Shown piece after piece: positions 8,000-17,570 of a stretch of 64,000 nt of DNA. The position numbers and the translations under genes were made by a program. How positions within the stretch are numbered: position 1 is the first letter of the stretch; each line of letters starts with the position of its first letter. The DNA lies in the NCBI GenBank assembly GCA_964582525.1, contig CAZOSP010000001.1:19871-83870 (forward strand), in the 5' to 3' direction. This DNA comes from BB31 sp964582525. GTDB lineage: Bacteria; Pseudomonadota; Gammaproteobacteria; Beggiatoales; Beggiatoaceae. Below the pieces are notes generated by a model that searched no databases, was not told the DNA's origin, and saw only the letters and a program-made list of their open reading frames with translations.

Positions 8000-9511
8000 T
8001 TAAACTGCGTTATGCAATTCAATCACTTCCACACCTTCGCCTTTGTCTCTAGCGGTTTTAGCCGCATCGCAGCGTTGCAACTCTAGCCCATCTAGGTAAT
8101 TTTGATCAACGCTACCAGTCACATATTCGCCGCTAAAACAAGACGTATCAAATGTTTCAATATCTTGTTTGCCGCGAGTGGCTTTCACCAAGTCGTCTAA
8201 ATCTTGATAAATCAGCCAGTCTGCGCCGATTTCATGGGCAATTTGCTCGTCCGTGCGATTATGAGCCAGCAATTCTTTAACTGAAGGCATGTCGATACCA
8301 TACACATTGGGATAACGCACGGGCGGCGCGGCTGAGGCAAAATAGACCCGTTTAGCTCCCGCTTCGCGTGCCATTTGGATGATTTGTTTAGAAGTAGTGC
8401 CGCGCACTATCGAATCATCAATGAGTAACACATTTTTGCCTTTGAACTCTAAATCAATCGCATTGAGTTTTTGTCGCACAGATTTTTTGCGCATGGCTTG
8501 TCCGGGCATGATGAAGGTGCGCGGAATGTAGCGATTTTTCACAAAACCTTCGCGGTATTTGATTTTAAGTTCTTTGGCAACTTCCAGGGCGGCGGTGCGG
8601 CTGGTATCGGGGATGGGGATGACGACCTCAATATCGTGACTAGGTTTGAGGCGTTGGATTTTTTTCGCTAAGGCTTTGCCCATGCGCTGTCGCGCTTTAT
8701 AAACTGAAATGCCGTCAATAATCGAATCGGGACGGGCAAAATAAACATATTCAAAAATACAGGGATTTCGATTGGATTTTTTGCCGTAGGACTGCGCGTA
8801 AAAATTGCCGGCTAAATCGACAAAAATCGCCTCCCCCGGCTTCACATCGCGCACCACTTCAAAACCCAAGGCGCACACCGCTACACTTTCAGAAGCCATA
8901 ATGTATTCATTGCCTTGCGCAGTTTCACGTTTGCCAAAAACCAGCGGGCGAATGCCATGCGGATCACGAAAAGCCACAATGCCATAGCCAGTAATCATCG
9001 CAACAGCCGCATACGCGCCTTGACAGCGTTGGTGTAAGCCGCTGACCGCTTTGAAAATATCTTGTTCATTGATGGTGTGTTTGCCGATGTTTTGTAATTC
9101 GTGGGCTAATACGTTAAGCAAAATTTCCGAGTCTGAATTGGTATTAATGTGGCGCAAGTCTTCGCGGAACAAATCGTTTTTCAAACTGTCGGCATTGGTT
9201 AAGTTGCCATTGTGCGCGAGCGCGATACCGTAGGGAGAATTGACATAAAAAGGTTGTGCTTCGGCAGAACTTGAACAGCCTGCGGTGGGATAACGCACAT
9301 GCCCGATGCCCATGTTGCCATGCAGACGAATCATGTGGCGGGTATGGAATACGTCACGCACTAGCCCGTTGTCTTTACGCAAATACAAACGCTCGTTAGC
9401 GCAGGTGACAATGCCCGCTGCATCCTGCCCGCGATGCTGCAAGACCGTGAGACCATCATAAATCGATTGATTGACACTGGATTTTGCGACGATACCCATG
9501 ATTCCACACAT
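8000..9511 (-). CDS. purF: Amidophosphoribosyltransferase
   Basis: A 503-residue enzyme of the first committed step of purine synthesis; it makes 5-phosphoribosylamine from PRPP and glutamine. Cys2, exposed after Met removal, is the N-terminal nucleophile (MCGIMG) of the class II glutaminase domain (about 2-230). The phosphoribosyltransferase domain has the PRPP loop VLLIDDSIVRGTT (about 365-377). The cysteines in the second half could hint at the Fe-S subtype, but this is not certain. GAGGTG precedes the ATG. The gene follows cvpA by 19 bp, the same pairing as in E. coli. Confidence 0.96.
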   Translation of the reverse strand: MCGIMGIVAKSSVNQSIYDGLTVLQHRGQDAAGIVTCANERLYLRKDNGLVRDVFHTRHMIRLHGNMGIGHVRYPTAGCSSSAEAQPFYVNSPYGIALAHNGNLTNADSLKNDLFREDLRHINTNSDSEILLNVLAHELQNIGKHTINEQDIFKAVSGLHQRCQGAYAAVAMITGYGIVAFRDPHGIRPLVFGKRETAQGNEYIMASESVAVCALGFEVVRDVKPGEAIFVDLAGNFYAQSYGKKSNRNPCIFEYVYFARPDSIIDGISVYKARQRMGKALAKKIQRLKPSHDIEVVIPIPDTSRTAALEVAKELKIKYREGFVKNRYIPRTFIMPGQAMRKKSVRQKLNAIDLEFKGKNVLLIDDSIVRGTTSKQIIQMAREAGAKRVYFASAAPPVRYPNVYGIDMPSVKELLAHNRTDEQIAHEIGADWLIYQDLDDLVKATRGKQDIETFDTSCFSGEYVTGSVDQNYLDGLELQRCDAAKTARDKGEGVEVIELHNAV

Positions 9512-9530
9512 AATTCACCTCGCTCAGTCT

Positions 9531-9998
9531 TTAAGGAAATCCGCTAATTTGATGACTCAGGATTGAGAAATACGCTATTAATTCAGATGAATGCCACCAA
9601 CTTGCTTGCTTAAGTGGGGTTAAGGCAAAAATGATAACGCAGGCTAAAATAAGCAGCGTGCCTTGTAGAAAGCCAAATAAAGCACTTAACACAAATTCAA
9701 TAGATGATTTTTTTTGTGTTGCAACCGTCTGCATTAATAAATGTGTCAACCAACTCGATAACAAGAGGCTAGAGCATAATAAGCTGATAAACGCTATCAT
9801 TAAACGTATTTCGAGAATAGATGAATAGTGGATTAAAAAATTTGACAGATCATGTAAAAAAATAGCAGCAATACTACTGGCAACAAACCAATCAAATAAA
9901 GATAAGACTGTTTGTAAAAAACTTTGCAATAAGCCCCGTAGCATTGAGAACGCTAAAACTAGGAGAATTAAAATATCAGCATTGAGTATTATTTCCAT
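9531..9998 (-). CDS. cvpA: CvpA-family membrane protein
   Basis: A 155-residue, very hydrophobic inner-membrane protein with about four predicted helices (5-30, 36-55, 65-90, 105-130), as in CvpA. In E. coli cvpA is cotranscribed with purF and linked to colicin V export and bile/biofilm phenotypes; the molecular role is unclear. I prefer ATG 9998 because AGGA lies upstream; an earlier in-frame start at 10031 has no ribosome binding site and sits at the edge of the ribosomal operon terminator. Base composition is more AT-rich than purF. Confidence 0.85.
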   Translation of the reverse strand: MEIILNADILILLVLAFSMLRGLLQSFLQTVLSLFDWFVASSIAAIFLHDLSNFLIHYSSILEIRLMIAFISLLCSSLLLSSWLTHLLMQTVATQKKSSIEFVLSALFGFLQGTLLILACVIIFALTPLKQASWWHSSELIAYFSILSHQISGFP

Positions 9999-10033
9999 GC
10001 TTACACTATTTCCTAGAGAATCTCCATTCACAC

Positions 10034-10080
10034 AAAATAAAAACCGCTGACAATTTACATTGTCAGCGGTTTTTATTTTT
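10034..10080 (-). terminator. Rho-independent terminator after rplQ
   Basis: An almost perfect inverted repeat of about 20 bases per arm, with core ACCGCTGACAAT and its complement and loop TTAC, flanked by A-rich and T-rich runs. On the - strand the stem ends in a T-run, so it terminates the alpha operon; it may work in both directions. It lies just upstream of cvpA. Confidence 0.92.
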
Positions 10081-10203
10081 CGTGAGGATTTATACCTGCA
10101 TCCGCCAATAGTGCATTTCTCGTTTAACTCACTGTTTTAGTAAGCAGTTAAAAACACGCCTGAGAGGCGCAGTTTTTAGAAACGCGCAGAATGGACAACA
10201 CAG

Positions 10204-10596
10204 TTATTCTTCCGAGACACCTTCGTCATCGTCAAGGCTAATGCGATCAACTAACTGCACAATCGCCATAGGTGCTTTATCACCAGCGCGATAACCGCAT
10301 TTCAAAATGCGAATATAACCACCTGGGCGTTCTTGATAAAAAGGACCTAAATCGGTAAACAGTTTAGTGACCATTTCTCTGTCACGTAAACGATTAAAAG
10401 CTAAGCGGCGTTTTGCAACATTATCCGTTTTGGCTAATGTGATCATGGGTTCAGCATAACGACGCAACTCTTTCGCTTTGACCACTGTGGTCTTAATCAT
10501 TTCGTGTTGCACTAAAGACACTGTCATGTTACGAAACATAGCTTTACGGTGACTAGAGGTGCGACTTAAATGTTTGCCAGCATAACGATGACGCAT
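10204..10596 (-). CDS. rplQ: 50S ribosomal protein L17
   Basis: A 130-residue protein of the large subunit near the exit tunnel. It opens with the family N-terminus MRHRYAGKHLSRTSSHR and is normal in length. It is the last gene of the alpha operon, 150 bp after rpoA, and is followed by the strong terminator at 10034-10080. An acidic tail ends the protein. Confidence 0.97.
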   Translation of the reverse strand: MRHRYAGKHLSRTSSHRKAMFRNMTVSLVQHEMIKTTVVKAKELRRYAEPMITLAKTDNVAKRRLAFNRLRDREMVTKLFTDLGPFYQERPGGYIRILKCGYRAGDKAPMAIVQLVDRISLDDDEGVSEE

Positions 10597-10655
10597 TTTT
10601 CTTTACCTTATCCTAATGTTTTATACTCTAATGACTGATGTTGCACACTATATTT

Positions 10656-10688
10656 ATACCTGCCAAAAACTACATTCTTTGCTTTATC
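10656..10688 (+). repeat. Dispersed 33-bp element, copy in rplQ-rpoA gap
   Basis: A diverged copy of a 33-base element (consensus core CAGAAACTGCATTTTTTGC followed by TTTATC) that recurs at 28858-28890, 30171-30203, 30325-30355 (reverse), 46978-47009 (reverse) and 52571-52602 (reverse). It lies inside the transcribed alpha operon. Confidence 0.7.
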
Positions 10689-10746
10689 TGGTCTAAAAGC
10701 GTTTCTGCAAGCAGTTAAAGCGCGGCACGGTACAAATCATATTTAA

Positions 10747-11748
10747 TTACTGAATGTTGTTTTCGTCATGCAGACCAGGGGGTGGCCAGTTTTCCAGCTT
10801 CATGCCTAAAGACAGACCACGCGAAGCCAGAACTTCCTTAATTTCGTTTAAGGATTTTTTCCCTAAATTAGGCGTTTTCAGAAGTTCTGTTTCAGTACGT
10901 TGAATTAAATCACCAATATAATAAATGGCTTCGGCTTTTAAGCAATTGGCTGAACGTACTGTGAGTTCAAGCTCATCAACTGGACGCAAAAGAACGGGAT
11001 CAACTTCATCTTCTTTTTCGTCAACACTTTCTTCAACCTGCGTACCTTTCAGTTCAACCATCACAGAAAGTTGATCTTGTAAAATGGTCGCAGCTTGACG
11101 CACTGCTGTTTCAGGGTCAATTGTGCCATTGGTTTCTAATTCAATGATCAATTTATCTAAATTAGTGCGCTGTTCAACACGCGCCCGATCAACCTCATAG
11201 GCAACACGTATAATGGGACTAAAGGAGGCATCTAGGTGTAACCAGCCCACTCTCTCGGTTTCTTCATCTTCCTGCACACGCAGGTTAGCCGGTTGGTAGC
11301 CGCGCCCCATGCCGATTCTCAACTGCATATTAAGCTCGCCGGCTTTATTTAGATGCGCGATCACATGATCGGGATTAACAATTTCCACATCATGTTCAAG
11401 CTGTATATCAGAAGCAAGTACGGGTCCCGCACCTTTTTTTCTAAGATGCAAGACAACTGAGTGTTTACCCAAAACGCGAATAGCTAAACCTTTTAAGTTA
11501 AGCAGAATGTCGGTGACATCTTCTTGCACACCGTCAATGCTTGTGTATTCATGTTCAACACCTTCAATACTAACTTCAATAACAGCCGAACCAGGCAGAG
11601 AAGACAAAAGCACACGACGCAACGCATTGCCTAAAGTATGACCAAAACCACGATCTAAAGGTTCCAAAGTGACTTTAGCAGTAGTATCGTTAATTTGCTT
11701 AACATCAACAATACGTGGCTTTAATAGTTCTACAATACCAGTTTGCAT
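10747..11748 (-). CDS. rpoA: RNA polymerase alpha subunit
   Basis: A 333-residue subunit that starts RNA polymerase assembly. The N-terminal dimerisation domain (about 1-235, with GFGHTLGNALRRVLLSS) is joined by an acidic linker to the C-terminal domain (about 250-320), which contacts UP elements and activators through its NLGKKSLNEIKE helix-hairpin-helix. It follows rpsD by 73 bp in the usual alpha operon order. Confidence 0.98.
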   Translation of the reverse strand: MQTGIVELLKPRIVDVKQINDTTAKVTLEPLDRGFGHTLGNALRRVLLSSLPGSAVIEVSIEGVEHEYTSIDGVQEDVTDILLNLKGLAIRVLGKHSVVLHLRKKGAGPVLASDIQLEHDVEIVNPDHVIAHLNKAGELNMQLRIGMGRGYQPANLRVQEDEETERVGWLHLDASFSPIIRVAYEVDRARVEQRTNLDKLIIELETNGTIDPETAVRQAATILQDQLSVMVELKGTQVEESVDEKEDEVDPVLLRPVDELELTVRSANCLKAEAIYYIGDLIQRTETELLKTPNLGKKSLNEIKEVLASRGLSLGMKLENWPPPGLHDENNIQ

Positions 11749-11821
11749 ACAATGAAACCCTCTTCGTGGATATCAAAAAATGATTAGGCAACAAAAAATA
11801 TCAGCAATACAAAGAATGCGA

Positions 11822-12442
11822 TTATTTTGAGTACAACTCCACAATCAACTGCTCATTGATGTCGGCTGATAAATCCATACGTTCAGGCACAGATTTGAAG
11901 ATTCCCGACATTTTATTGATATCCACATCAACCCATTCAGGCAAACCAAAACTGCTGGCACTTTCTAATGCTGCTTTAATGCGTAGCTGTTCACGCGCTT
12001 TTTCTGTAATGCTAACCACATCGCCTGCATTCACTTGAAAAGAAGGAATATTGACTTTTTGCCCATTCACTTCTATAGATTTATGGCTGACTAATTGACG
12101 ACCTTCAGCGCGTGTGGCTGCAAAGCCCATACGATAAACCACATTGTCCAGACGACATTCTAACAGGCTCAACAAGTTTTCACCCGTTGAACCTTTACGA
12201 CGCACTGCTTGTTTGTAGTAATTACGGAATTGTTTTTCTAAAATGCCATAAATACGGCGCACTTTTTGTTTTTCGCGCAACTGCAAAGCGTAGTCAGATA
12301 AGCGTTGACGACGATCACCATGCTGACCTGGGGTTTTATCCATTTGGCATTTGGTGTCTAACGCACGATTGCGGCTTTTTAAAAATAAATCTGTACCTTC
12401 GCGGCGGCTTAATTTACATTTTGGACCAATATATCTTGCCAT
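11822..12442 (-). CDS. rpsD: 30S ribosomal protein S4
   Basis: A 206-residue primary 16S rRNA-binding protein. The S4 RNA-binding domain lies at about 96-160 (RLDNVVYRMGFAATR). In E. coli S4 represses its own operon at the rpsM leader; the 124-bp space before rpsM could host such a site, but I cannot show one. Six bases separate it from rpsK. This is the form without the zinc-binding N-terminus. Confidence 0.98.
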   Translation of the reverse strand: MARYIGPKCKLSRREGTDLFLKSRNRALDTKCQMDKTPGQHGDRRQRLSDYALQLREKQKVRRIYGILEKQFRNYYKQAVRRKGSTGENLLSLLECRLDNVVYRMGFAATRAEGRQLVSHKSIEVNGQKVNIPSFQVNAGDVVSITEKAREQLRIKAALESASSFGLPEWVDVDINKMSGIFKSVPERMDLSADINEQLIVELYSK

Positions 12443-12448
12443 CTTACT

Positions 12449-12835
12449 TTACACCCTGCGTCGTTTAGGAGGACGGCAACCATTGTGAGGAATGGGTGTC
12501 ACATCCGTGATACTGGTAATCTTAAAACCATTGGCATTTAGTGAGCGCACTGCGGACTCGCGCCCGGGACCGGGGCCTTTGATGCGTACTTCGAGATTCT
12601 TCATACCAAAATCTTTTACCACATTACCGACTTTTTCTGCTGCAATCTGCGCCGCAAAAGGTGTACTTTTACGCGAGCCACGAAAGCCGCTACCGCCGGC
12701 TGTTGCCCATGCCAGCGCATTACCTTGACGATCGGTAATAGTAATAATGGTGTTATTGAAGGAAGCGTGAATATGCGCAATGCCTTCAGAGACATTTTTT
12801 TTAACTTTTTTTGTACGAGCTTGAGGTTTAGCCAT
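12449..12835 (-). CDS. rpsK: 30S ribosomal protein S11
   Basis: A 128-residue platform protein of the small subunit, with the family motifs HIHASFNNTI and the C-terminal PHNGCRPPKRRRV. It lies between rpsM (14 bp) and rpsD (6 bp), the standard order. Confidence 0.98.
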   Translation of the reverse strand: MAKPQARTKKVKKNVSEGIAHIHASFNNTIITITDRQGNALAWATAGGSGFRGSRKSTPFAAQIAAEKVGNVVKDFGMKNLEVRIKGPGPGRESAVRSLNANGFKITSITDVTPIPHNGCRPPKRRRV

Positions 12836-12849
12836 GTGATGTCACCTAG

Positions 12850-13206
12850 TTATTTCTTAATCATTCTGCGAGGACCTTTACGAGTACGCGCATTGGTGCG
12901 GGTACGTTGACCACGCAAAGGTAAACTACGGCGATGACGAATACCGCGATAACAACCTAAATCCATCAAACGCTTAATATTCATTGCAATTTCACGGCGC
13001 AGATCACCTTCTACAGTGAACTTAGCCACTTCACCACGCAAAGTATCTAGTTCGGGTTCAGACAAGTCTTTAACTTTGGTTTCAGGTGCGATATTAGCAC
13101 TTTCGCAAATTTCACGAGCCCGCGTTGGGCCAATACCGTAAATGGCTGTCAAGCCTATAACAACATGCTTATGAACTGGAATATTGATGCCTGCAATACG
13201 GGACAT
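12850..13206 (-). CDS. rpsM: 30S ribosomal protein S13
   Basis: A 118-residue head protein that contacts the P-site tRNA and L5. It has the typical start MSRIAGINIP and the basic C-terminal tail RTNARTRKGPRR. It is the first gene of the alpha operon, 124 bp after rpmJ. Confidence 0.98.
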   Translation of the reverse strand: MSRIAGINIPVHKHVVIGLTAIYGIGPTRAREICESANIAPETKVKDLSEPELDTLRGEVAKFTVEGDLRREIAMNIKRLMDLGCYRGIRHRRSLPLRGQRTRTNARTRKGPRRMIKK

Positions 13207-13330
13207 GTTTTTATCTCTACTGTGCTGCCAAACTTGGGTGTTTTTGTGCTTAAGGATTTATCAAGACCAAGCTCTAAAAGAATTTGGAAAAGCCGAGCAG
13301 TATAACACCAAAATTTTGAATTAACAATGC

Positions 13331-13444
13331 TTAACCTTGGCGTTGTTTATGCCGAGGTTCTGTGCAAATGACACGTACAGAACCATTACGTCGAATAATC
13401 CTGCAATTACGACAAATTTTTTTAACTGAAGCTCTCACTTTCAT
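13331..13444 (-). CDS. rpmJ: 50S ribosomal protein L36, zinc type
   Basis: A 37-codon gene found by reading the gap between secY and rpsM. It starts MKVRASVKKICRNC and ends PRHKQRQG. The zinc ligands Cys11, Cys14, Cys27 and His32 are all present, so this is the zinc-binding form. Its place at the end of the spc operon, 117 bp after secY, is the expected one. Confidence 0.96.
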   Translation of the reverse strand: MKVRASVKKICRNCRIIRRNGSVRVICTEPRHKQRQG

Positions 13445-13561
13445 TTTTAATCTCCACTAAATCTGACTGACTGTACTACTAAGTATTCTACATCTTGCTA
13501 GAAACTGCTCTTAAAAGCCCGTTAAATAAAAAAAAGTAGTCTCTAGCGAATATGTAGTCCA

Positions 13562-14905
13562 TTAGCGCGACATGGGATTGCGACCTTGCCCTTTCAAATT
13601 GGCTTTTTTCATTAAGCCTTCATATTGGTGGGACATTAAGTGTGCCTGTACTTGTGCCATAAAATCCATGACCACAATGACAATAATTAACAATGAAGTG
13701 CCGCCAAAATAAAAGGGGACACTCCATTGTAAATTCAAAAATTCAGGCAATAGACAAACTGCGGTAATGTAAATCGCACCAGCTAAGGTTAAACGGGACA
13801 TGACATCATCAATATACTGAGCTGTTTGCGCACCGGGACGGATACCCGGAATAAATGCACCTGATTTTTTCAAATTATCGGCTGTTTCTTTCGGGTTAAA
13901 AATTAACGCCGTATAAAAGAAACAGAAAAACACGATAGCCGCCGCATAAAAAGCGATATACAAAGGCTGACCAGGGGCTAAAGTCTGCGACAGGTCTTTT
14001 AACCAATCTAAACCTTCAGCCGAGCCAAACCAGCCGCCTAGCGTGGCGGGAAACAAAATAATACTTGAAGCAAAAATAGGCGGAATGACACCTGCCATGT
14101 TTAACTTTAAGGGTAAATGACTGCTTTGCCCCGCATACATTTTGCGCCCTACTTGGCGTTTTGCGTAATTCACTGTAATACGCCGTTGCCCGCGCTCTAC
14201 AAAAACGACAAAAGCAGTCACTAACAGAATCAATGCAAACAAAATAATCAGGGTGAAAATGTGCATTTGCCCAGTGCGGGCTAATTCTAAAGTGCCGCCG
14301 ATTGCCCCTGGTAATCCCGCCACAATACCGGCAAAAATGATTAAGGAAATGCCGTTACCAATGCCCCGCTCGGTGATTTGTTCACCTAACCACATGAGAA
14401 ACATAGTACCTGTTACCAGCGTCACTGCGGCAGTTACCTTAAAACCAATTCCAGCTTCAACGACTACATTTTGGCTTTCTAAGGCGATAGAAATACCAAT
14501 AGCTTGAAAGGTAGCTAAAACCAAAGTTCCGTAACGAGTGTATTGGGTGATTTTACGTCGTCCGGCTTCGCCTTCTTTTTTCAGTTGTTCTAACTGAGGA
14601 GAAACAACGGTCAGCAACTGCATAATAATCGAAGCAGAAATATAGGGCATAATCCCCAAAGCAAACACAGAAAAACGCTGTAAAGCTCCCCCTGAAAACA
14701 TGTTGAACATGTCAAGGATGGTGCCTTGTTGTTCTGCGAAGAGCTGTGCTAAACGCACCGGATCAATGCCCGGAACAGGGATGAAAGTCCCAATACGAAA
14801 AACGATAATTGCACCGATAACGAACAATAAACGCTGTTTTAGTTCTGTCAGACGACCCAGTTTACTGAGTTCTTCGCCTGCTGCTGAGAAGTTTCCAATT
14901 GCCAT
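13562..14905 (-). CDS. secY: Protein translocase subunit SecY
   Basis: The 447-residue central channel of the Sec translocon, with ten predicted membrane helices; it works with SecE, SecG and SecA in the inner membrane. The plug/TM2 region and the basic cytoplasmic loops (KRQVGRKMY) are recognisable. Its ATG overlaps the rplO stop (TAATG at 14907-14903), which implies coupled translation. Confidence 0.97.
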   Translation of the reverse strand: MAIGNFSAAGEELSKLGRLTELKQRLLFVIGAIIVFRIGTFIPVPGIDPVRLAQLFAEQQGTILDMFNMFSGGALQRFSVFALGIMPYISASIIMQLLTVVSPQLEQLKKEGEAGRRKITQYTRYGTLVLATFQAIGISIALESQNVVVEAGIGFKVTAAVTLVTGTMFLMWLGEQITERGIGNGISLIIFAGIVAGLPGAIGGTLELARTGQMHIFTLIILFALILLVTAFVVFVERGQRRITVNYAKRQVGRKMYAGQSSHLPLKLNMAGVIPPIFASSIILFPATLGGWFGSAEGLDWLKDLSQTLAPGQPLYIAFYAAAIVFFCFFYTALIFNPKETADNLKKSGAFIPGIRPGAQTAQYIDDVMSRLTLAGAIYITAVCLLPEFLNLQWSVPFYFGGTSLLIIVIVVMDFMAQVQAHLMSHQYEGLMKKANLKGQGRNPMSR

Positions 14906-15339
14906 TAGTCCTCAATGCTGCCACCCGCAGCTTCAATTGCCGCCCGCGCTCCAGGAGTTACGGCTAACCCTTTGAGCTTCACAGGCTTTGTGATTTTTCC
15001 CGAGAAAATAACTTTTGCACGTTGGATTTTGTGAGTAATGATTTTGGCTTTTTTCAATGCCAATAAGTCAATCACTTCTTCATTGACGACTTCCAGTTCG
15101 TGCAGACGAATTTCTGCAATATTGCTGGCTTTACGCGAAGTAAAACCAACTTTGGGTAAACGACGCTGCAAAGGCATTTGACCGCCTTCAAAGCCTAATT
15201 TATGAAAACCGCCGGAACGTGATTTTTGACCTTTATGACCACGACCACAGGTTTTACCCAAACCTGAGCCGATACCACGCCCAACCCGTTTAGCCGTTTT
15301 TTTAGAACCGGCTGCTGGTTGTAAAGTGTTCAAACGCAT
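14905..15339 (-). CDS. rplO: 50S ribosomal protein L15
   Basis: A 144-residue late-assembly protein with the Gly/Arg-rich N-terminus of the family (RVGRGIGSGLGKTCGRGHKG) and a C-terminal alpha/beta domain. It overlaps rpmD and secY by one base each (TAATG junctions). Confidence 0.97.
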   Translation of the reverse strand: MRLNTLQPAAGSKKTAKRVGRGIGSGLGKTCGRGHKGQKSRSGGFHKLGFEGGQMPLQRRLPKVGFTSRKASNIAEIRLHELEVVNEEVIDLLALKKAKIITHKIQRAKVIFSGKITKPVKLKGLAVTPGARAAIEAAGGSIED

Positions 15340-15521
15340 TAGATTTCTTCCACTTTTAATAGGTAGGAGACTTTGTTAATCATGCCGCGAATTGACGGCG
15401 TATCTTCAACTTCAACCGTATGGTGCATACGACGTAAACCCAAACCTGCAACACAGGCTTTGTGGTTTTTTAAGCGCTTACAAGTGCTACGCACCAAAGT
15501 CACTTTAAGTTTCTTATCCAT
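15339..15521 (-). CDS. rpmD: 50S ribosomal protein L30
   Basis: A 60-residue protein (MDKKLKVTLVRS, then LGLRR and DTPSIRGMI). The frame is open upstream to 15596, but that stretch overlaps rpsE and lacks family similarity. ATG 15521 is chosen because AGG lies about 9 bases upstream; ATG 15527, which overlaps the rpsE stop, is the alternative. It overlaps rplO by one base. Confidence 0.94.
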   Translation of the reverse strand: MDKKLKVTLVRSTCKRLKNHKACVAGLGLRRMHHTVEVEDTPSIRGMINKVSYLLKVEEI

Positions 15522-15526
15522 AGTCA

Positions 15527-16042
15527 TTAACCTAAAATTTCTTCTACAGTTTTGCCGCGTTTCGCAGCCACTGAGTCGGGTGAAGCCATATTCCACAAAC
15601 CATTTAAGGTAGCGCGAGTTACATTGATGGGATTAGAAGAACCGATAGTTTTAGCCAAGACGTTTTTCACGCCGACCACTTCAAATACTGCCCGCATCGC
15701 TCCACCTGCAATGATACCCGTGCCTTCAGAAGCGGGCTGCATATAAACTTTAGCCGCACCATGACGCGCTGTAATGGGATAAAACAAAGTGTCCCCATCG
15801 AGATCAACTTTTTTCATGTTTTTACGCGCAGCTTCCATCGCTTTTTGGATAGCAACCGGCACTTCGCGGGCTTTGCCATAACCAAAGCCTATTTTGCCTT
15901 TGCCATCACCGACTACGGTTAAAGCACTGAAACTAAAAATACGACCACCTTTTACAACTTTAGCAACACGATTAACAGCGACTAATTTTTCAATTAAATC
16001 ATCGTTGTTTTTTGTTTGTGCATCATAATTATTATTTGCCAT
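15527..16042 (-). CDS. rpsE: 30S ribosomal protein S5
   Basis: A 171-residue protein with an N-terminal double-stranded RNA-binding-like domain (KVVKGGRIFSFSALTVVGD) and a C-terminal domain with GTGIIAGGAMRAV. It helps decoding accuracy. It lies 12 bp after rplR, in standard spc order. Confidence 0.98.
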   Translation of the reverse strand: MANNNYDAQTKNNDDLIEKLVAVNRVAKVVKGGRIFSFSALTVVGDGKGKIGFGYGKAREVPVAIQKAMEAARKNMKKVDLDGDTLFYPITARHGAAKVYMQPASEGTGIIAGGAMRAVFEVVGVKNVLAKTIGSSNPINVTRATLNGLWNMASPDSVAAKRGKTVEEILG

Positions 16043-16054
16043 GCTGGAACCACC

Positions 16055-16408
16055 TTAGAATTGCAAGCCATTTTCACGCGCCGCATCAGCTAATGCTTTA
16101 ATGCAGCCATGATACTTAAAACCAGAGCGATCAAAAGCAACATTTTCAATACCCGCGCTTTTGGCTCTTTCGGCAATACTTTTACCGACTAAAATTGCAG
16201 CTTCAATATTGCCGCCGTGCTTAATTTGTCCACGGCAATCTTTATCTAAGGTAGAAGCACTGGCTAAGACCTTTGCACCACCCGCACTAATCACTTGAGC
16301 ATAAATATGTTTGGGGGTTTTATGCACGCATAAACGCTCAATACCCAATGTTTTGATTTTTTCACGAGTACGACGTGCGCGACGCAATCTTGCTGATTTT
16401 TTATCCAT
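16055..16408 (-). CDS. rplR: 50S ribosomal protein L18
   Basis: A 117-residue 5S rRNA-binding protein with a basic N-terminus (RLRRARRTREKI) and the C-terminal signature FDRSGFKYHG. It is 84 bp after rplF and 12 bp before rpsE. Confidence 0.97.
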   Translation of the reverse strand: MDKKSARLRRARRTREKIKTLGIERLCVHKTPKHIYAQVISAGGAKVLASASTLDKDCRGQIKHGGNIEAAILVGKSIAERAKSAGIENVAFDRSGFKYHGCIKALADAARENGLQF

Positions 16409-16492
16409 GAGACATTAACCCTATATTCGGATGCTTCACAAAGGCTGCTTTTAGTATTTGAACTAAAAACAGCCATTGCTCGACAACTTTAA

Positions 16493-17026
16493 TTATTTCT
16501 TCTTGGCTTCTTTGCGCACTACATGCTCGTCGCTATAACGAACACCTTTACCTTTATAAGGCTCTGGTGGACGATAACCGCGAATTTTTGCAGCCGCCTG
16601 CCCGACCATTTGCTTGTCACTACCACGCACAATAATTTCAGTTTGGCTAGGCGTTTCGATTTGCAAACCTTCAGGAATGGGAAAATCAATGGGATGCGAG
16701 TAGCCTAGGGTTAAATTCAAACTTTTACCCTGTACTTGAGCGCGATAACCAACGCCAATCAACGTTAGTTTCTTCTCAAAACCTTGACTAACCCCCATCA
16801 CCATATTGTTTACCAATGCGCGAGTAGTGCCAGACAAAGCCTTAGCATTAGCGAAGCCTTCACGTACTTCAAAAGAAATCACGTTATCTTCGATTTTCAT
16901 GCCTACTGCATCATGGATACGGTGTTCTAGCACGCCTTTTGTGCCTTTCACGCTCAATTGCTGATGATCGAGTTGAACGTCAACACCTTGAGGGATTTTA
17001 ATTGGATTTTTTGCAACGCGAGACAT
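16493..17026 (-). CDS. rplF: 50S ribosomal protein L6
   Basis: A 177-residue protein near the factor-binding site, made of two L6 repeats. The C-terminal signature PPEPYKGKGVRY is intact. It lies eight bases after rpsH. Confidence 0.98.
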   Translation of the reverse strand: MSRVAKNPIKIPQGVDVQLDHQQLSVKGTKGVLEHRIHDAVGMKIEDNVISFEVREGFANAKALSGTTRALVNNMVMGVSQGFEKKLTLIGVGYRAQVQGKSLNLTLGYSHPIDFPIPEGLQIETPSQTEIIVRGSDKQMVGQAAAKIRGYRPPEPYKGKGVRYSDEHVVRKEAKKK

Positions 17027-17034
17027 GATTCCCC

Positions 17035-17427
17035 CTAAAATACATAGCAGAGAACTTCGCCGCCATGTCCTACGTTACGCGCAGCACGGTCAGTCATAAG
17101 TCCTTTGGAAGTGGAAATGATCGCAATACCCAAACCCCCTCTCACTTTAGGGAGTTCATCTTTAGGCTTATAAATGCGCAAACCGGGACGGCTTACACGT
17201 TTCAGCATTTCGATGACGGGCTTGCCTTGATGGTATTTCAAATCAATGTGCAGTTCTGGTTTGTCGTTATCAGACACAGCAAAACTTGAAATATAACCTT
17301 CTTCCAACAAAACGGAGGCAATTGCTTTTTTAGTTTTTGAAGCAGGCATTTTAACGCTAACTTTGTTAGCCGCCTGAGCATTACGAACACGGGTGAGCAT
17401 ATCCGCAACAGGATCAGTCATACTCAT
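17035..17427 (-). CDS. rpsH: 30S ribosomal protein S8
   Basis: A 130-residue 16S rRNA-binding protein (MSMTDPVADMLTRVRNAQ; C-terminal GGLGIAIISTSKG). In E. coli S8 represses the spc operon through a site in the rplX-rplE region; I did not identify an equivalent site. A 143-bp gap to rpsN is longer than usual. Confidence 0.98.
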   Translation of the reverse strand: MSMTDPVADMLTRVRNAQAANKVSVKMPASKTKKAIASVLLEEGYISSFAVSDNDKPELHIDLKYHQGKPVIEMLKRVSRPGLRIYKPKDELPKVRGGLGIAIISTSKGLMTDRAARNVGHGGEVLCYVF

Positions 17428-17570
17428 GAATTAATCTCCAGACTTAAGAAAGATTTAATGAACATTAAATTTTCTCAGTATCTAAAATAAAATGATAAGT
17501 TTATTTTTACTCAGGACATCATGCCCTAGTCTATATAAATAACACCTTTCCAGAGCACCAAAAGGTATCG

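Noticed and set aside
7840..8022. 61-codon N-terminal extension of ArgJ
   Set aside because: No similarity to ArgJ, overlaps the purF end, and a clear ribosome binding site precedes ATG 7839.
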